Shown in pieces: positions 22,938 to 31,193 of a DNA stretch of 32,521 nucleotides; positions within the stretch are counted from its first letter, which is position 1, and each line of letters starts with the position of its first letter. Source of the DNA: Bacillota bacterium (GTDB lineage Bacteria > Bacillota > SHA-98 > UBA4971); the NCBI GenBank assembly GCA_014360195.1, contig JACIXY010000030.1, forward strand, positions 1 to 32,521, in the 5' to 3' direction. The position numbers and the translations under genes are program-made. Below the pieces are notes generated by a model. It made no database searches, was not told the origin of the DNA, and was given only the letters and a program-made list of their open reading frames with translations.

Positions 22938-24116
22938 ATGGTGCACCGCCACGGGCTGGTGCTGGTGCTTATTTTCATGCTGACGCTGGGCTTTCTTGTC
23001 GGCATCCGCCTGGGGCGGGTGTCGGAAGTGCCGGAAGTGCCGGGAGGCAGTCGGCCTTCTGCGCCGTTCCCCGCGCATGTTGGAAGCGGCGGCTGCCGGC
23101 CAGGTGAGCCTGCCGCGCCTGGCAACACGGCGACCAGGCCGGTGCGAACCGTTGCGCCGCAGAGTGAGGACGGTCACGGGCTTTCGGTTCGAGTTCAGGG
23201 GCCCCAGGAGCTGCCTGCACAGGCGATGACCGAGGCCGCGCCGCACTCCAACGCTGCGCTGTATTCATGTGCCTGCGACTATGACAGGGTCATCCGGGCC
23301 GAGCTTCCTTATCCGTCCGGCGCCGATATCGCCTGTCTGCAGACGCATCTCGCAACCTTTGGGTTCGATCCAGGCCCTCCGGACGGCGTGTACGGTCCTC
23401 GAACCGCCGCGGCGGTGGCCGCATTTCAGAGGAGTAGGGGCCTCGAACCAGATGGCGTCCTGGGGCCGCGCACGTGGATTGCGCTGGGGAAAACTGGCGC
23501 ATCTCTCGTGGCGCAGGGCCCGGCCCCTCCTCCGCCGGGGAGGGTCGAGATCGTCATAGACACGGTCGACCGGACGCTCACCATACTCTCGGACGGAAAA
23601 CCATACAGGCAATTTCCCGTCGCGGTGGGTAAACCCTCGACTCCCTCCCCGCAGGGGCAGTGGAAGGTTGTATCGAAGGGCGCATGGAGCGGAGGGTTCG
23701 GCACAAGGTGGATGGGCCTCGACGTGCCCTGGGGCAAGTACGGCATCCACGGCACCAATAAGCCCTGGTATATCGGGGACGCGGTGAGCGGTGGCTGCGT
23801 CAGGATGTTGAATCACGATGTGGAGCTCATCTTCGAGTGGGTTCAGATCGGCACGCCGGTCGTAATATGTGGGAACCCGTTCGGGCCCCTCCGTAACCCC
23901 CGGCGCGAGCTAGGCCCCGGAGAACGGGGGACCGACGTCCTGGCGGCGCAGAGACGCCTCCGGATGCTCGGGTTTGACCTTGGGCCGGAGAACGGAATGT
24001 ACGAGCAGCCCACGATCGACGCGGTCAAGGCGTTTCAAGAGTCAAGAGGCCTGCGCGTGACCGGCGTGGTGACCCCGGACACGTACGACGCCCTCGGGCT
24101 GTATCTGTTTGAGTGA
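22938..24116 (+). CDS. L,D-transpeptidase with two peptidoglycan-binding domains
   Basis: A 392-residue cell-wall enzyme. An N-terminal membrane anchor or signal (about residues 6-24) is followed by a low-complexity linker, a PG_binding_1 domain (about 126-185), a YkuD L,D-transpeptidase domain (about 202-312) and a second PG_binding_1 domain (about 328-390). The catalytic motif is H271-G-T-N, then S284-GGC287-V-R289, with the nucleophile C287. YkuD enzymes make 3-3 cross-links or attach other groups to peptidoglycan and resist most beta-lactams; in Bacillus, YkuD-type enzymes are sporulation-linked. The ATG at 22938 has AGGAGG 7 bases upstream. It is transcribed alone. Confidence 0.9.
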   Translation: MVHRHGLVLVLIFMLTLGFLVGIRLGRVSEVPEVPGGSRPSAPFPAHVGSGGCRPGEPAAPGNTATRPVRTVAPQSEDGHGLSVRVQGPQELPAQAMTEAAPHSNAALYSCACDYDRVIRAELPYPSGADIACLQTHLATFGFDPGPPDGVYGPRTAAAVAAFQRSRGLEPDGVLGPRTWIALGKTGASLVAQGPAPPPPGRVEIVIDTVDRTLTILSDGKPYRQFPVAVGKPSTPSPQGQWKVVSKGAWSGGFGTRWMGLDVPWGKYGIHGTNKPWYIGDAVSGGCVRMLNHDVELIFEWVQIGTPVVICGNPFGPLRNPRRELGPGERGTDVLAAQRRLRMLGFDLGPENGMYEQPTIDAVKAFQESRGLRVTGVVTPDTYDALGLYLFE

Positions 24117-24281
24117 TTTGAGTGAGGATTTGATACGGGGTGAGGAGTTGCCGCATAAGTGCGATAACCAGCAAGACACTGCAAACAGATACGCGTGGCC
24201 GCGCATCCGTGCGCATAGCCGCTCAATTAGTGCGTGTGAGGCCTGAAATCGAGCTTCTTCGAGATTTTCCATCGCATAGCC
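24117..24281. other. Gap after the transpeptidase gene
   Basis: No gene or terminator is recognised. The DNA is less GC-rich than its surroundings and contains GAGTGA-type short repeats just after the stop codon. Confidence 0.4.
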
Positions 24282-24310
24282 TTGAATTCCGCCCAGAAAT
24301 GTTATAGAAT
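24282..24310 (+). promoter_or_regulatory. Promoter of the AbrB-like gene
   Basis: TTGAAT (24282-24287), a 17-base spacer and TAGAAT (24305-24310) form a good sigma-A promoter about 49 bases before the start codon. Confidence 0.7.
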
Positions 24311-24358
24311 GGGAATGGCAACTCATACCATACGTGGGTAGGGAAGGGGGGACGGGAG

Positions 24359-24544
24359 TTGAGCCATGGCGGGTTGCGGGTGGTTACGAGTGTCTTGCCG
24401 GGAGGTACCATCACCCTGCCGGAGGAAGTGCGAAGGCATCTTGGGCTCCAGCCCTTCGATGACCTGGCCTTCACGGTGGAGAACGGGGTGATCGTCGCAG
24501 CGAAGGTCAAGGAAACCTGCATGCAGTACGGCACGGAGGACTGA
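24359..24544 (+). CDS. AbrB/MazE/SpoVT-family DNA-binding protein
   Basis: A 61-residue protein with the swapped-hairpin AbrB fold. The motif VLPGGTITLPEEVRRHLGLQ, followed by FDDLAFTVENGVIVAAK, fits the N-terminal DNA-binding domain of SpoVT/AbrB and of MazE antitoxins. No toxin gene follows, so it is more likely a stand-alone transition-state-type regulator than an antitoxin. The TTG at 24359 is chosen because of the AAGGGGGG run about 7 bases upstream; a GTG eight codons later is an alternative. It has its own promoter and a hairpin after the stop. Confidence 0.72.
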   Translation: MSHGGLRVVTSVLPGGTITLPEEVRRHLGLQPFDDLAFTVENGVIVAAKVKETCMQYGTED

Positions 24545-24548
24545 ACCA

Positions 24549-24580
24549 CAGAGGCCGGGGCTGAAAGCGGGCGGCCTCTG
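24549..24580 (+). terminator. Hairpin after the AbrB-like gene
   Basis: An 8-bp stem, CAGAGGCC (24549-24556) with GGCCTCTG (24573-24580), lies directly after the stop codon. No T-tract follows, so termination strength is uncertain. Confidence 0.5.
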
Positions 24581-24827
24581 CACGCACGCGTCTTATCTAG
24601 TATACTTGTACGGGTTGTGGCTTGCAGGCGAGGGGGGTGGAAGCCGACTCCTCTCGTCGCGTCTTATGTGGCGATTCGGGAGGAAACCCCGTATCAGCGT
24701 TGAATATCTCTGCGGACCGGTCGCGCAGGGTCGGGCAGGACATGAGAAGCTTCCAGTCCCGCGGAGCCGGCTGCGCTGCCGCGTGCGGGCGTTGGTGCCC
24801 GCGTGGAACGATCTCGGGGGAGTGAAT

Positions 24828-26276
24828 ATGGAGGAGTTCGTCGCGATAGTGCTTGCCGCCGGCCTCGGAACCCGGATGAAGTCCCGGATTCCCAAGGTGA
24901 TGCATGAGATATGTGGAAGGCCCATGGTGTCATATGTGCTTGACGCCGTCGAGGCTGCGGGAGCTACTAGGGTCATCGTTGTTGTCGGACACGGGGCCGA
25001 CCTCGTGAAACAGGCCGTTGGGTCCCGCGGGGAGTGCGTGCTCCAGGCCGAGCAACTTGGCACCGGGCACGCCGTGATGAAAGCTGAGAGCGTCCTGGGC
25101 GACTACGACGGTACGGTTGCGGTGGTTGCAGGTGACGCGGCCTTCCTCAGTGGGGACGACCTCGCCGCGCTCGTGGATGGACACCAGGAGAGTGGAGCGG
25201 CCGCCACCGTGCTTTCCGCGGTGCTGGATGATCCCACTGGGTACGGCCGGATCATCCGGGGCACACAGGGTGAGATAGTGAGGATCGTCGAGGAGAAAGA
25301 CGCATCTCCCGAGGAAGCAGCGATAACCGAGGTCAACAGCTCCATATACTGCTTTTCCGCTCGCTCCCTTTTCGACGCCCTGCGCGACGTGGCCCCCGAC
25401 AACGCCCAGGGCGAGTACTATCTTACCGATGTTATTGGCATCATGATAGGAAGGGGCCTTCGTGTAAGGGTCGTAAGGGCGCGAGATCCCCTCTCGGCGC
25501 GGGGGATCAACACGCGCGTCCAGCTCGCCGAGGCCGAGCGTATCCTCCGCGATAGGGTTCGCGAGCGCCTTATGCTGTCGGGCGTGACGCTCATTGACCC
25601 GCCGTCGACGTTTATAGACGCCGATGTCACAGTTGGGCGGGACACCGTCATCCTTCCGTTCACGTTCCTGCAGGGCAAGACGGCCATCGGCGAAGGATGC
25701 ACCATCGGCCCGTTCGTCCGGATGGTGGACACGCAAGTGGCGGATGGGGCATCCGTGTCGAACGCGGTGGTCGTGGAGTCCACTATAGGCCCCGGCGCAA
25801 CCGTGGGGCCGTATAGCTTCCTCCGCCCTGGGACCGTCCTCGAGGAAAGGGCGAAGGTCGGCACATTCGTGGAGGTCAAGAAGTCCACCATAGGGAAGGG
25901 CAGCAAGGTGCCTCACCAGACATACCTGGGGGACGCCACCGTCGGCGAGGGGGTCAACATAGGCGCCGGGACCATCACGTGCAACTACGACGGGTGGCAA
26001 AAGCATCCCACGATAATCGAAGACGGGGTATTCATCGGCAGCAACTCAAACCTTGTCGCTCCGGTTAAGGTCGGCAAGGGCGCGTACGTTGCGGCGGGGT
26101 CCACCATCACAAGGGATGTGCCTGAAGGCGCGCTCGGCATCGCGCGCGGCATTCAGAAAGAGATCCCAGGCTGGGTGCAAAGGCGCCTCGAACGGCGGAA
26201 TAAAGCGGAGGGGCACGGCGGGAAAGGCCACGGTGGTCACTCCAGCAAAGAGTCAGGAGGCTTGCGTAATGAGTGA
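24828..26276 (+). CDS. glmU: Bifunctional UDP-GlcNAc pyrophosphorylase / glucosamine-1-P acetyltransferase
   Basis: A 482-residue GlmU that acetylates glucosamine-1-phosphate and then transfers UMP to give UDP-GlcNAc for peptidoglycan. The N-terminal uridyltransferase has VLAAGLGTRMKSRIPKVMH (near 8), QLGTGHAV (near 76) and metal ligand D103 in AGDAAFL, where most enzymes have GDVPL. The C-terminal left-handed beta helix (about 255-455) carries H363 in KVPHQTYLGDA and the NIGAGTITCNYDG motif. A Gly/His-rich tail of about 20 residues makes it longer than the usual 455-460. The ATG at 24828 has GGGGGAG about 6 bases upstream. It overlaps prs by 8 bases. Confidence 0.95.
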   Translation: MEEFVAIVLAAGLGTRMKSRIPKVMHEICGRPMVSYVLDAVEAAGATRVIVVVGHGADLVKQAVGSRGECVLQAEQLGTGHAVMKAESVLGDYDGTVAVVAGDAAFLSGDDLAALVDGHQESGAAATVLSAVLDDPTGYGRIIRGTQGEIVRIVEEKDASPEEAAITEVNSSIYCFSARSLFDALRDVAPDNAQGEYYLTDVIGIMIGRGLRVRVVRARDPLSARGINTRVQLAEAERILRDRVRERLMLSGVTLIDPPSTFIDADVTVGRDTVILPFTFLQGKTAIGEGCTIGPFVRMVDTQVADGASVSNAVVVESTIGPGATVGPYSFLRPGTVLEERAKVGTFVEVKKSTIGKGSKVPHQTYLGDATVGEGVNIGAGTITCNYDGWQKHPTIIEDGVFIGSNSNLVAPVKVGKGAYVAAGSTITRDVPEGALGIARGIQKEIPGWVQRRLERRNKAEGHGGKGHGGHSSKESGGLRNE

Positions 26277-27243
26277 AGCAGGCGGAATCCACATGATGCT
26301 GCCGTCCTACAAGAAGATGAAGGTCTTCACGGGGCGTGCTCACCCCGCCCTTGCGGAGGCGATAGCAGCCCACCTCGGGGTGGGCCTTGCCGCTATGAAG
26401 GTGGACAGGTTCCGCGACGGCGAGATAAGGGTCGCGATAGAAGAAAGCGTCCGCGGCACGGACGTCTTTGTGGTCCAGCCCACCTGCCCGCCCGTCAACG
26501 AGAACCTCATGGAACTCCTCATAATCATTGATGCCATGCGGCGCGCCTCCGCTAAGACGGTCACCGCCGTGATCCCGTATTACGGTTACGCGAGGCAGGA
26601 CAGAAAGACGAAGGCCCGGGACCCGATAACGGCCAAGCTGGTGGCGAACCTGCTGGTGACAGCGGGATGCGACAGGATGGTCACGGTGGACCTGCATGCT
26701 GGGCAGGTTCAGGGGTTCTTCGACATCCCGGTCGACCCGCTTCTCGCCATGCCGATCCTGGCCAGGTACATCCAGGAGGCCGGGCTTACCGACTGCGTCG
26801 TTGCATCGCCTGACATCGGAGGGGTGGCGAGGGCGCGGGCTATGGCTGGAAAACTCCATGCGGGCCTCGTGGTCATCGACAAGAGGCGGCCTGAGCCGAA
26901 TGTTTCTGAGGTAATGAACATCATTGGCGACGTAGACGGGAGAACCGTCATCCTTGTTGATGATATAATAGACACCGGCGGCACAATAGTGCAGGCGGCC
27001 GACGCCCTTTATGACGCCGGAGCTCGTGAGGTGTACGCAGCCTGCACCCACGCGCTCCTCTCGGGGTCGGCCAGGGACATCCTGACGGGGTCGGGGATCA
27101 AGAAAATCATCGTGACCGATACGATACCCATCGACCAGAGCAGGCGCCCGGAGAGAATGGAAGTGCTTTCAGTCGCGCCTCTTTTGGCCGAGGCCATTCG
27201 GCGCATATACGAGGAGCTTTCAGTGTCCATCTTGTTCGACTAA
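26269..27243 (+). CDS. prs: Ribose-phosphate pyrophosphokinase
   Basis: A 324-residue PRPP synthetase that makes phosphoribosyl pyrophosphate from ribose-5-phosphate and ATP for nucleotide, histidine and tryptophan synthesis. Motifs are the flexible loop YARQDRKTKARDPI (near 107), the regulatory segment VDLHAGQVQGFF (140-151) and the PRPP loop VDDIIDTGGT (230-239). The ATG at 26269 overlaps the glmU stop and has AGGAGG 8 bases upstream, so glmU and prs are translationally coupled. The TAA stop at 27241 is also the first bases of a TA-flanked repeat element. The protein ends in the usual place (SVSILFD), so the element replaced only downstream DNA. Confidence 0.95.
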   Translation: MSEAGGIHMMLPSYKKMKVFTGRAHPALAEAIAAHLGVGLAAMKVDRFRDGEIRVAIEESVRGTDVFVVQPTCPPVNENLMELLIIIDAMRRASAKTVTAVIPYYGYARQDRKTKARDPITAKLVANLLVTAGCDRMVTVDLHAGQVQGFFDIPVDPLLAMPILARYIQEAGLTDCVVASPDIGGVARARAMAGKLHAGLVVIDKRRPEPNVSEVMNIIGDVDGRTVILVDDIIDTGGTIVQAADALYDAGAREVYAACTHALLSGSARDILTGSGIKKIIVTDTIPIDQSRRPERMEVLSVAPLLAEAIRRIYEELSVSILFD

Positions 27244-27363
27244 GTGAGGGTGCAGAAATGCTCCCGACTTTCGGGAGAGGTTGCCGGTAACTCAAAGAGA
27301 GAGTGCAACACCGGCAACCCACCAGATGTTGGCGAACTGGGAGGAACTAACGAACTCTTACTT
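27241..27363. mobile_element. TA-flanked inverted-repeat element at the prs stop codon
   Basis: A 123-bp short-form copy that starts TAAGTGAGGGTGCAGAAATG and ends in the degraded repeat AACTCTTACTT. The inner GGTTGCCGGT/ACCGGCAACC stem is kept. It begins in the prs stop codon and fills the prs-ctc gap. Its frame toward ctc is open, but ctc has its own start downstream. Confidence 0.82.
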
Positions 27364-27411
27364 GGGGAGATCGGCCAGGCGGCAGCAAAGATCGGAAGGA
27401 GCGGTTATGAA

Positions 27412-28056
27412 GTGAAGGAAGTAGTTGTCAAGGCAGACCTGAGACAAAGGACCGGCAAGGGCGCCGCCCGCAAGGCGCGGGCGAGAGGCGAGGTGCCTGC
27501 CGTAATATACGGAAAGGGGAAGGGCGCTACTCCCATTAGCCTTAGTGAGCGGGAGTTCTACAGGGCCGTGCAGGCGGGGCTTGGGGCCGGCAAGCTGGTC
27601 AAGCTGGTCATCGGCGGCGACGGGAAGAGCGGTATTGAGAAAACGGCCGTCCTGAAGGAGGTCCAGCGGGATTTCATACGAGGAAATATTATCCACGCGG
27701 ACTTCCAGGAGGTGTCACTGACCGAAACCATAACCGCCACGATCCCAGTGGTGCTGGTGGGAGAGGACAGGCGCCCGAACGATGGCGGCGTGCTTGAGCA
27801 TCTGCTCTGGGAGATCCAGCTTCATGCCCTGCCCGCCGACATGCCTGAAAGGGTGGAAGTGGATGTGTCTGGCCTGAGGATAGGCGATTCCATCAAGGTG
27901 GCCGACCTCGAGTTGCCCGAGGGCGTGCGGGCGCTTGCCCACGGCGACGAGACCGTGGTGACGGTGGCGGCGCCCGTGAAGGCAGCGGAAGAGGAGAAAC
28001 CGGCGGCTGAGGCTGGCGAGGCCGGCGAGGCCGGTGCGACCGGCGAGGCAAGCTGA
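27412..28056 (+). CDS. rplY: 50S ribosomal protein L25 / general stress protein Ctc
   Basis: A 214-residue L25/Ctc protein that binds 5S rRNA. The N-terminal L25 domain (about 1-92) includes KADLRQRTGKGAARKARARG and VPAVIYGKGKG; the C-terminal TL5-type beta domain (about 95-185) has VPVVLVGEDRRPN-like sequence and ends in an alanine/glutamate-rich tail. The GTG at 27412 has AAGGAG 10 bases upstream. An in-frame GTG at 27244 would add 56 residues translated from the repeat element and is rejected. It lies in the conserved order prs-ctc-pth. Confidence 0.9.
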   Translation: MKEVVVKADLRQRTGKGAARKARARGEVPAVIYGKGKGATPISLSEREFYRAVQAGLGAGKLVKLVIGGDGKSGIEKTAVLKEVQRDFIRGNIIHADFQEVSLTETITATIPVVLVGEDRRPNDGGVLEHLLWEIQLHALPADMPERVEVDVSGLRIGDSIKVADLELPEGVRALAHGDETVVTVAAPVKAAEEEKPAAEAGEAGEAGATGEAS

Positions 28057-28079
28057 AGAGAAAAAGGCGGAGTAGACTT

Positions 28080-28640
28080 GTGAAGCTTGTTGTCGGGCTT
28101 GGTAACCCGGGCAGCCAGTATGAGGGATCCAGGCACAACGTTGGTTTCATGGTCATCGACCTGCTCGCGCGGAGGAGAGGTATCAGGGTCACGCAGAGGA
28201 GATTCCACGCGTTCCTCGGGCAGGGCGAGATCTCGGGGGAACAGGTGCTCCTTGCCAAGCCCATCACTTACATGAATCGTAGCGGCTATGCCGTCCGCGC
28301 CATCACGGGCTGGTACGGGGTCAGGCTTTCCGACATCCTGGTCGTTGTGGACGACATGGCCCTCGAGCCCGGCCGCATACGCGTGCGGCCCAAGGGGAGC
28401 GATGGCGGGCACAACGGCCTGAAATCCGTAATTGCTCTTCTTGGTAGCCAGGAGTTTCCCAGGCTGAGGGTGGGCATCGGAAGACCGGGCCCCGCGGAAG
28501 ACACCGTAAGTTACGTGCTCGGGTGGTTCACCCGTGAAGAGCTTCCTGTGATGTCGGAGGCGTTCGGCCGCGCCGCCGATGCGATAGAAGTCTGGGCTGC
28601 CTCCGGCATCGACGAGACTATGAACAGGTTCAACGGATGA
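28080..28640 (+). CDS. pth: Peptidyl-tRNA hydrolase
   Basis: A 186-residue Pth that frees tRNA from peptidyl-tRNA dropped by the ribosome. The sequence begins KLVVGLGNPGSQYEGSRHNV, with the catalytic histidine H19 and nearby N9. The second site residue is D92 in VVDDMALEPGRIR, followed by KGSDGGHNGLKS and FPRLRVGIGRP. The GTG start at 28080 has GGCGGAG about 9 bases upstream. It lies 23 bases after the ctc stop and is probably co-transcribed with it. Confidence 0.95.
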   Translation: MKLVVGLGNPGSQYEGSRHNVGFMVIDLLARRRGIRVTQRRFHAFLGQGEISGEQVLLAKPITYMNRSGYAVRAITGWYGVRLSDILVVVDDMALEPGRIRVRPKGSDGGHNGLKSVIALLGSQEFPRLRVGIGRPGPAEDTVSYVLGWFTREELPVMSEAFGRAADAIEVWAASGIDETMNRFNG

Positions 28641-28722
28641 CACCTGCCGCGGGGGCATAGTCCGTGGTGTGACCCCTGCGAAACGCGTGCGTCAGGGTTG
28701 CATGGCAGTGGAGGGTCAATGT

Positions 28723-29109
28723 ATGTCCGTTATGGAGAAGGCGAAGGAGCTTGCCGACGCACTCAGGGAATCTGCCGAATTCGCGCGAGTTCGCAACGCC
28801 AGGAATGAGATCGAATGCCACGAAGCCGCAAGGATCATGTTCCGGGATTTCGAGAAGATGAGGCGCGATATCGAAGCGCTTGTCCGAAAAGGAGAGAAGG
28901 TCCCCGAGGACAAGCTGGATGCTTTCAACCGGTCTCTTGAGATTATCTCCTACAACCCCTACATAAGAGAGTTCCTGGATGCCGAAATCGCGTTCGGCAG
29001 GCTGTTTGCCCAGGTTCAACAGGTTATTGCAGAACCTCTTGCGGACATAGGGTCCATCGCCGATACTCCATCTCCAGCGGCTGAAGAGCCAGAAAGATCC
29101 CAGACATAG
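28723..29109 (+). CDS. YlbF/YmcA-family protein
   Basis: A 128-residue, mostly helical protein of the YlbF family. The features are the N-terminal SVMEKAKELADALRESAEF, the ARNEIECHEAARIMFRDFEKM region and the helical NPYIREFLDAEIAFGRLFAQ near the C terminus. In Bacillus, YlbF, YmcA and YaaT form a complex that affects RNase Y-dependent mRNA maturation, biofilm and sporulation; the role of this homologue is inferred only. The ATG at 28723 has GGAGGGT about 7 bases upstream. It lies 82 bases after pth. Confidence 0.8.
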   Translation: MSVMEKAKELADALRESAEFARVRNARNEIECHEAARIMFRDFEKMRRDIEALVRKGEKVPEDKLDAFNRSLEIISYNPYIREFLDAEIAFGRLFAQVQQVIAEPLADIGSIADTPSPAAEEPERSQT

Positions 29110-29213
29110 CCTGTCCATATCGCATGCAGGAATTGGACAGGCTACCGCGAAATGTATACTCGACGCGCCATGGAGGGGGTTCGCTTCCAAATTCTCGTAC
29201 GGAGGTGGATGCG

Positions 29214-30851
29214 ATGAATTCTCTGCTGGTAATGGTAGTGACCTTCCTCCTGTACATTCTTGCCTACAACCTCTATGGTAAGAAACTCGGGCACAAGCTG
29301 TTCGAGCTTGCCGCCAAGAATCTGACTCCAGCGGAGCAGATCAACGATCGGGTGGACTACGTGCCGACCAACAGAATCATACTCACAGGTCACCATTTCA
29401 CGTCGATCGCAGGAACCGGTCCCATTGTAGGCCCGGTTCTCGGTGTTATATGGGGGTGGGTTCCTGCGCTGCTCTGGGTTGTTCTTGGGTCCATCTTCGC
29501 AGGTGCGGTTCACGATCTCGGCGCCCTCGTTGTATCCATGAGGCACCAAGGGAAATCGATAGGTGACATAACGGGGCCCATTGTGAATCCGCGCGCGAGG
29601 ACGCTGTTCTTTGCGATCATATTTTTCTGTCTCTGGATAGTCGTAGCCATCTTCGCTATTCTCATGGCGAGCCTTTTCGTGAAGTACCCCGAGTCGGTGT
29701 TCCCGATCTGGGTCGAAATCCTCATCGCCATGGGGCTTTCGTGGTACTTGTTTAACAAGAAGGGCAGCCTCCTTGTCGGTTCCATCGTGGCGATAGCGTT
29801 GATGTATCTCACTATCTGGATAGGGCTTTACATCCCGATAAGGCTCACCAGCGCGGCATGGATCGTCATTATCATGGTGTACATCTACTTCGCCTCTACA
29901 CTTCCTGTCCACCGCCTCCTGCAGCCGCGAGACTACATCAACGCACTTGAACTCGGCATCGCCATGATTCTGCTGATACTCGGAATAGTCGTCGCGCCCA
30001 AGCCTATCGTTGCGCCGGCTGTGGTTGCCTCGCCGGCGGGGGCGCCACCGATGGTACCGTTCCTGTTTATCACAATAGCGTGCGGCGCCATCTCTGGGTT
30101 CCATAGCCTGGTCTCGAGCGGGACGAGCTCAAAGCAGATCGATAAGGAACCCAACGCGGTCACGGTAGGTTACGGCGGGATGCTGCTTGAGGCGGCGCTT
30201 GCAACCCTCGTCATCCTGGCTGTTACCACGGGAGTCTCCAGGGAGACCTGGCTTGCTACGTACGCGAATTTCGCCAAGGTCCCGACGCTCCCGACGTTTG
30301 CCGAGGGTGGCGCGAGGATCGTGGAAGCGCTCGGCATTCCAAAGGCCCTGGCCCTCAACATCCTGGCGGTGTTCATGGTTAGCTTCGCAGGCACGACCAT
30401 TGATACCGCCACGCGCCTGCAGCGGTACGTGATATCGGAGTTTGGAGAGTCCATCGGCCAGAAGTGGCTTACGAACAGGTATGCAGCCACGCTCGTCGCT
30501 GTGGTGGCCGCATACCTGCTCGCCTTCAGAGGAAGCGCCAACGTCATCTGGCCTCTCTTCGGCGCCACGAACCAGCTCCTCGCCGGGCTTGCGCTCCTGG
30601 TAGTCACGGTCTATCTGGCGAAGCAGAAGAAGCCTCTGGGTTACACCATGATCCCCATGGTTTTCATGATCGTGATTACCACGTGGGGTATGATAGGTAA
30701 CCTGAGGAACTATTTGGCTGCTGGCAACTGGCTTCTGTCAGTTATCGACGCGATCGTCCTTCTCCTCGAAGTGTGGCTGATTGTGGAGGCATGGACGGTC
30801 ATGAGCAGGATCGCGCGCGGCGAGATACCGCACGAGGCAGTGAAGGCGTAA
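29214..30851 (+). CDS. cstA: Carbon starvation protein CstA-like transporter
   Basis: A 545-residue polytopic membrane protein of the CstA family, which imports peptides or pyruvate when carbon is scarce. Family marks are YVPTNRIILTGHHFTSIAGT, the adjacent GPIVGPVLGVIWGW (about 60-80), HDLGALVVSMRHQGKSIG (near 100), GAISGFHSLVSSGTSSKQI (near 289) and WPLFGATNQLLAGLALLV (near 450). It has about 14-16 membrane segments. The length of about 545 matches the shorter Bacillota forms rather than the 700-residue Escherichia form. The ATG at 29214 has GGAGGTGG 5 bases upstream. Two hairpins follow, and the next gene is convergent. Confidence 0.92.
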   Translation: MNSLLVMVVTFLLYILAYNLYGKKLGHKLFELAAKNLTPAEQINDRVDYVPTNRIILTGHHFTSIAGTGPIVGPVLGVIWGWVPALLWVVLGSIFAGAVHDLGALVVSMRHQGKSIGDITGPIVNPRARTLFFAIIFFCLWIVVAIFAILMASLFVKYPESVFPIWVEILIAMGLSWYLFNKKGSLLVGSIVAIALMYLTIWIGLYIPIRLTSAAWIVIIMVYIYFASTLPVHRLLQPRDYINALELGIAMILLILGIVVAPKPIVAPAVVASPAGAPPMVPFLFITIACGAISGFHSLVSSGTSSKQIDKEPNAVTVGYGGMLLEAALATLVILAVTTGVSRETWLATYANFAKVPTLPTFAEGGARIVEALGIPKALALNILAVFMVSFAGTTIDTATRLQRYVISEFGESIGQKWLTNRYAATLVAVVAAYLLAFRGSANVIWPLFGATNQLLAGLALLVVTVYLAKQKKPLGYTMIPMVFMIVITTWGMIGNLRNYLAAGNWLLSVIDAIVLLLEVWLIVEAWTVMSRIARGEIPHEAVKA

Positions 30852-30886
30852 TCGTAATCCATGCATATGGACCCCTCTATGGCGCG

Positions 30887-30938
30887 AGGCCTGCGTCCGG
30901 CCTGCTGGGCGTAGGGTCGAAAGGTAGACCGCAGGCCT
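30887..30938 (+). terminator. Inverted repeat after cstA
   Basis: A perfect 9-bp stem, AGGCCTGCG (30887-30895) with CGCAGGCCT (30930-30938), lies 35 bases after the cstA stop. The loop is 34 bases and no T-run follows. Confidence 0.45.
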
Positions 30939-30968
30939 GGCTTGTGAAAGCCTGATGAAAAAGAATGG

Positions 30969-31016
30969 AGGCAGACCAGGAGGTAGGGGCGTTCGCCCCT
31001 ACCTCCTGGTCTGCCT
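30969..31016. terminator. Bidirectional terminator overlapping the SASP gene end
   Basis: A perfect 22-bp stem (30969-30990 with 30995-31016) has a GTTC loop; one arm reads GACCAGGAGGTAGGGGC. On the minus strand it is followed by a T-rich run (TTCTTTTT), making a strong Rho-independent terminator for the SASP-like gene; it may also stop the cstA transcript. Its right arm encodes the last residues and the stop codon of the SASP-like gene. Confidence 0.85.
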
Positions 31017-31193
31017 GGCCATCAGTTCCTCGGCCTTCTGAATGAGACCTCGGACTATGAGCCCGGCCTCCCGTGTGGTGATGTTGCCATAGTCGTACAC
31101 GCCATTGTCCACGTTAATCTTGTCGGCGAAGCCGAGTTCCCGTGCGACCTCGTACTTCACCTCATCCGAGACAATGCTGCGGTTTCGACCCAT
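30999..31193 (-). CDS. Short alpha/beta-type small acid-soluble spore protein
   Basis: A 64-residue SASP of ordinary length, most like the SspF-type group. It has the GPR-type segment VKYEVARELGF (residues 12-22) and the C-terminal motif GNITTREAGLIVRGLIQKAEE. The role is binding and protecting spore DNA; GPR should cleave in KYEVARE. Unlike the copies at 1960 and 2648 it has no extra tail. The ATG at 31193 has GGAGGTGG about 4 bases upstream. A CTGACAT...GATACACTA-type pattern upstream could be a forespore promoter but the match is loose. The gene ends inside a perfect terminator hairpin. Confidence 0.88.
   Translation of the reverse strand: MGRNRSIVSDEVKYEVARELGFADKINVDNGVYDYGNITTREAGLIVRGLIQKAEELMARQTRR

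Noticed and set aside
24359-24544. MazE antitoxin of a toxin-antitoxin pair
   Set aside because: No toxin gene follows; a hairpin and then glmU come next.
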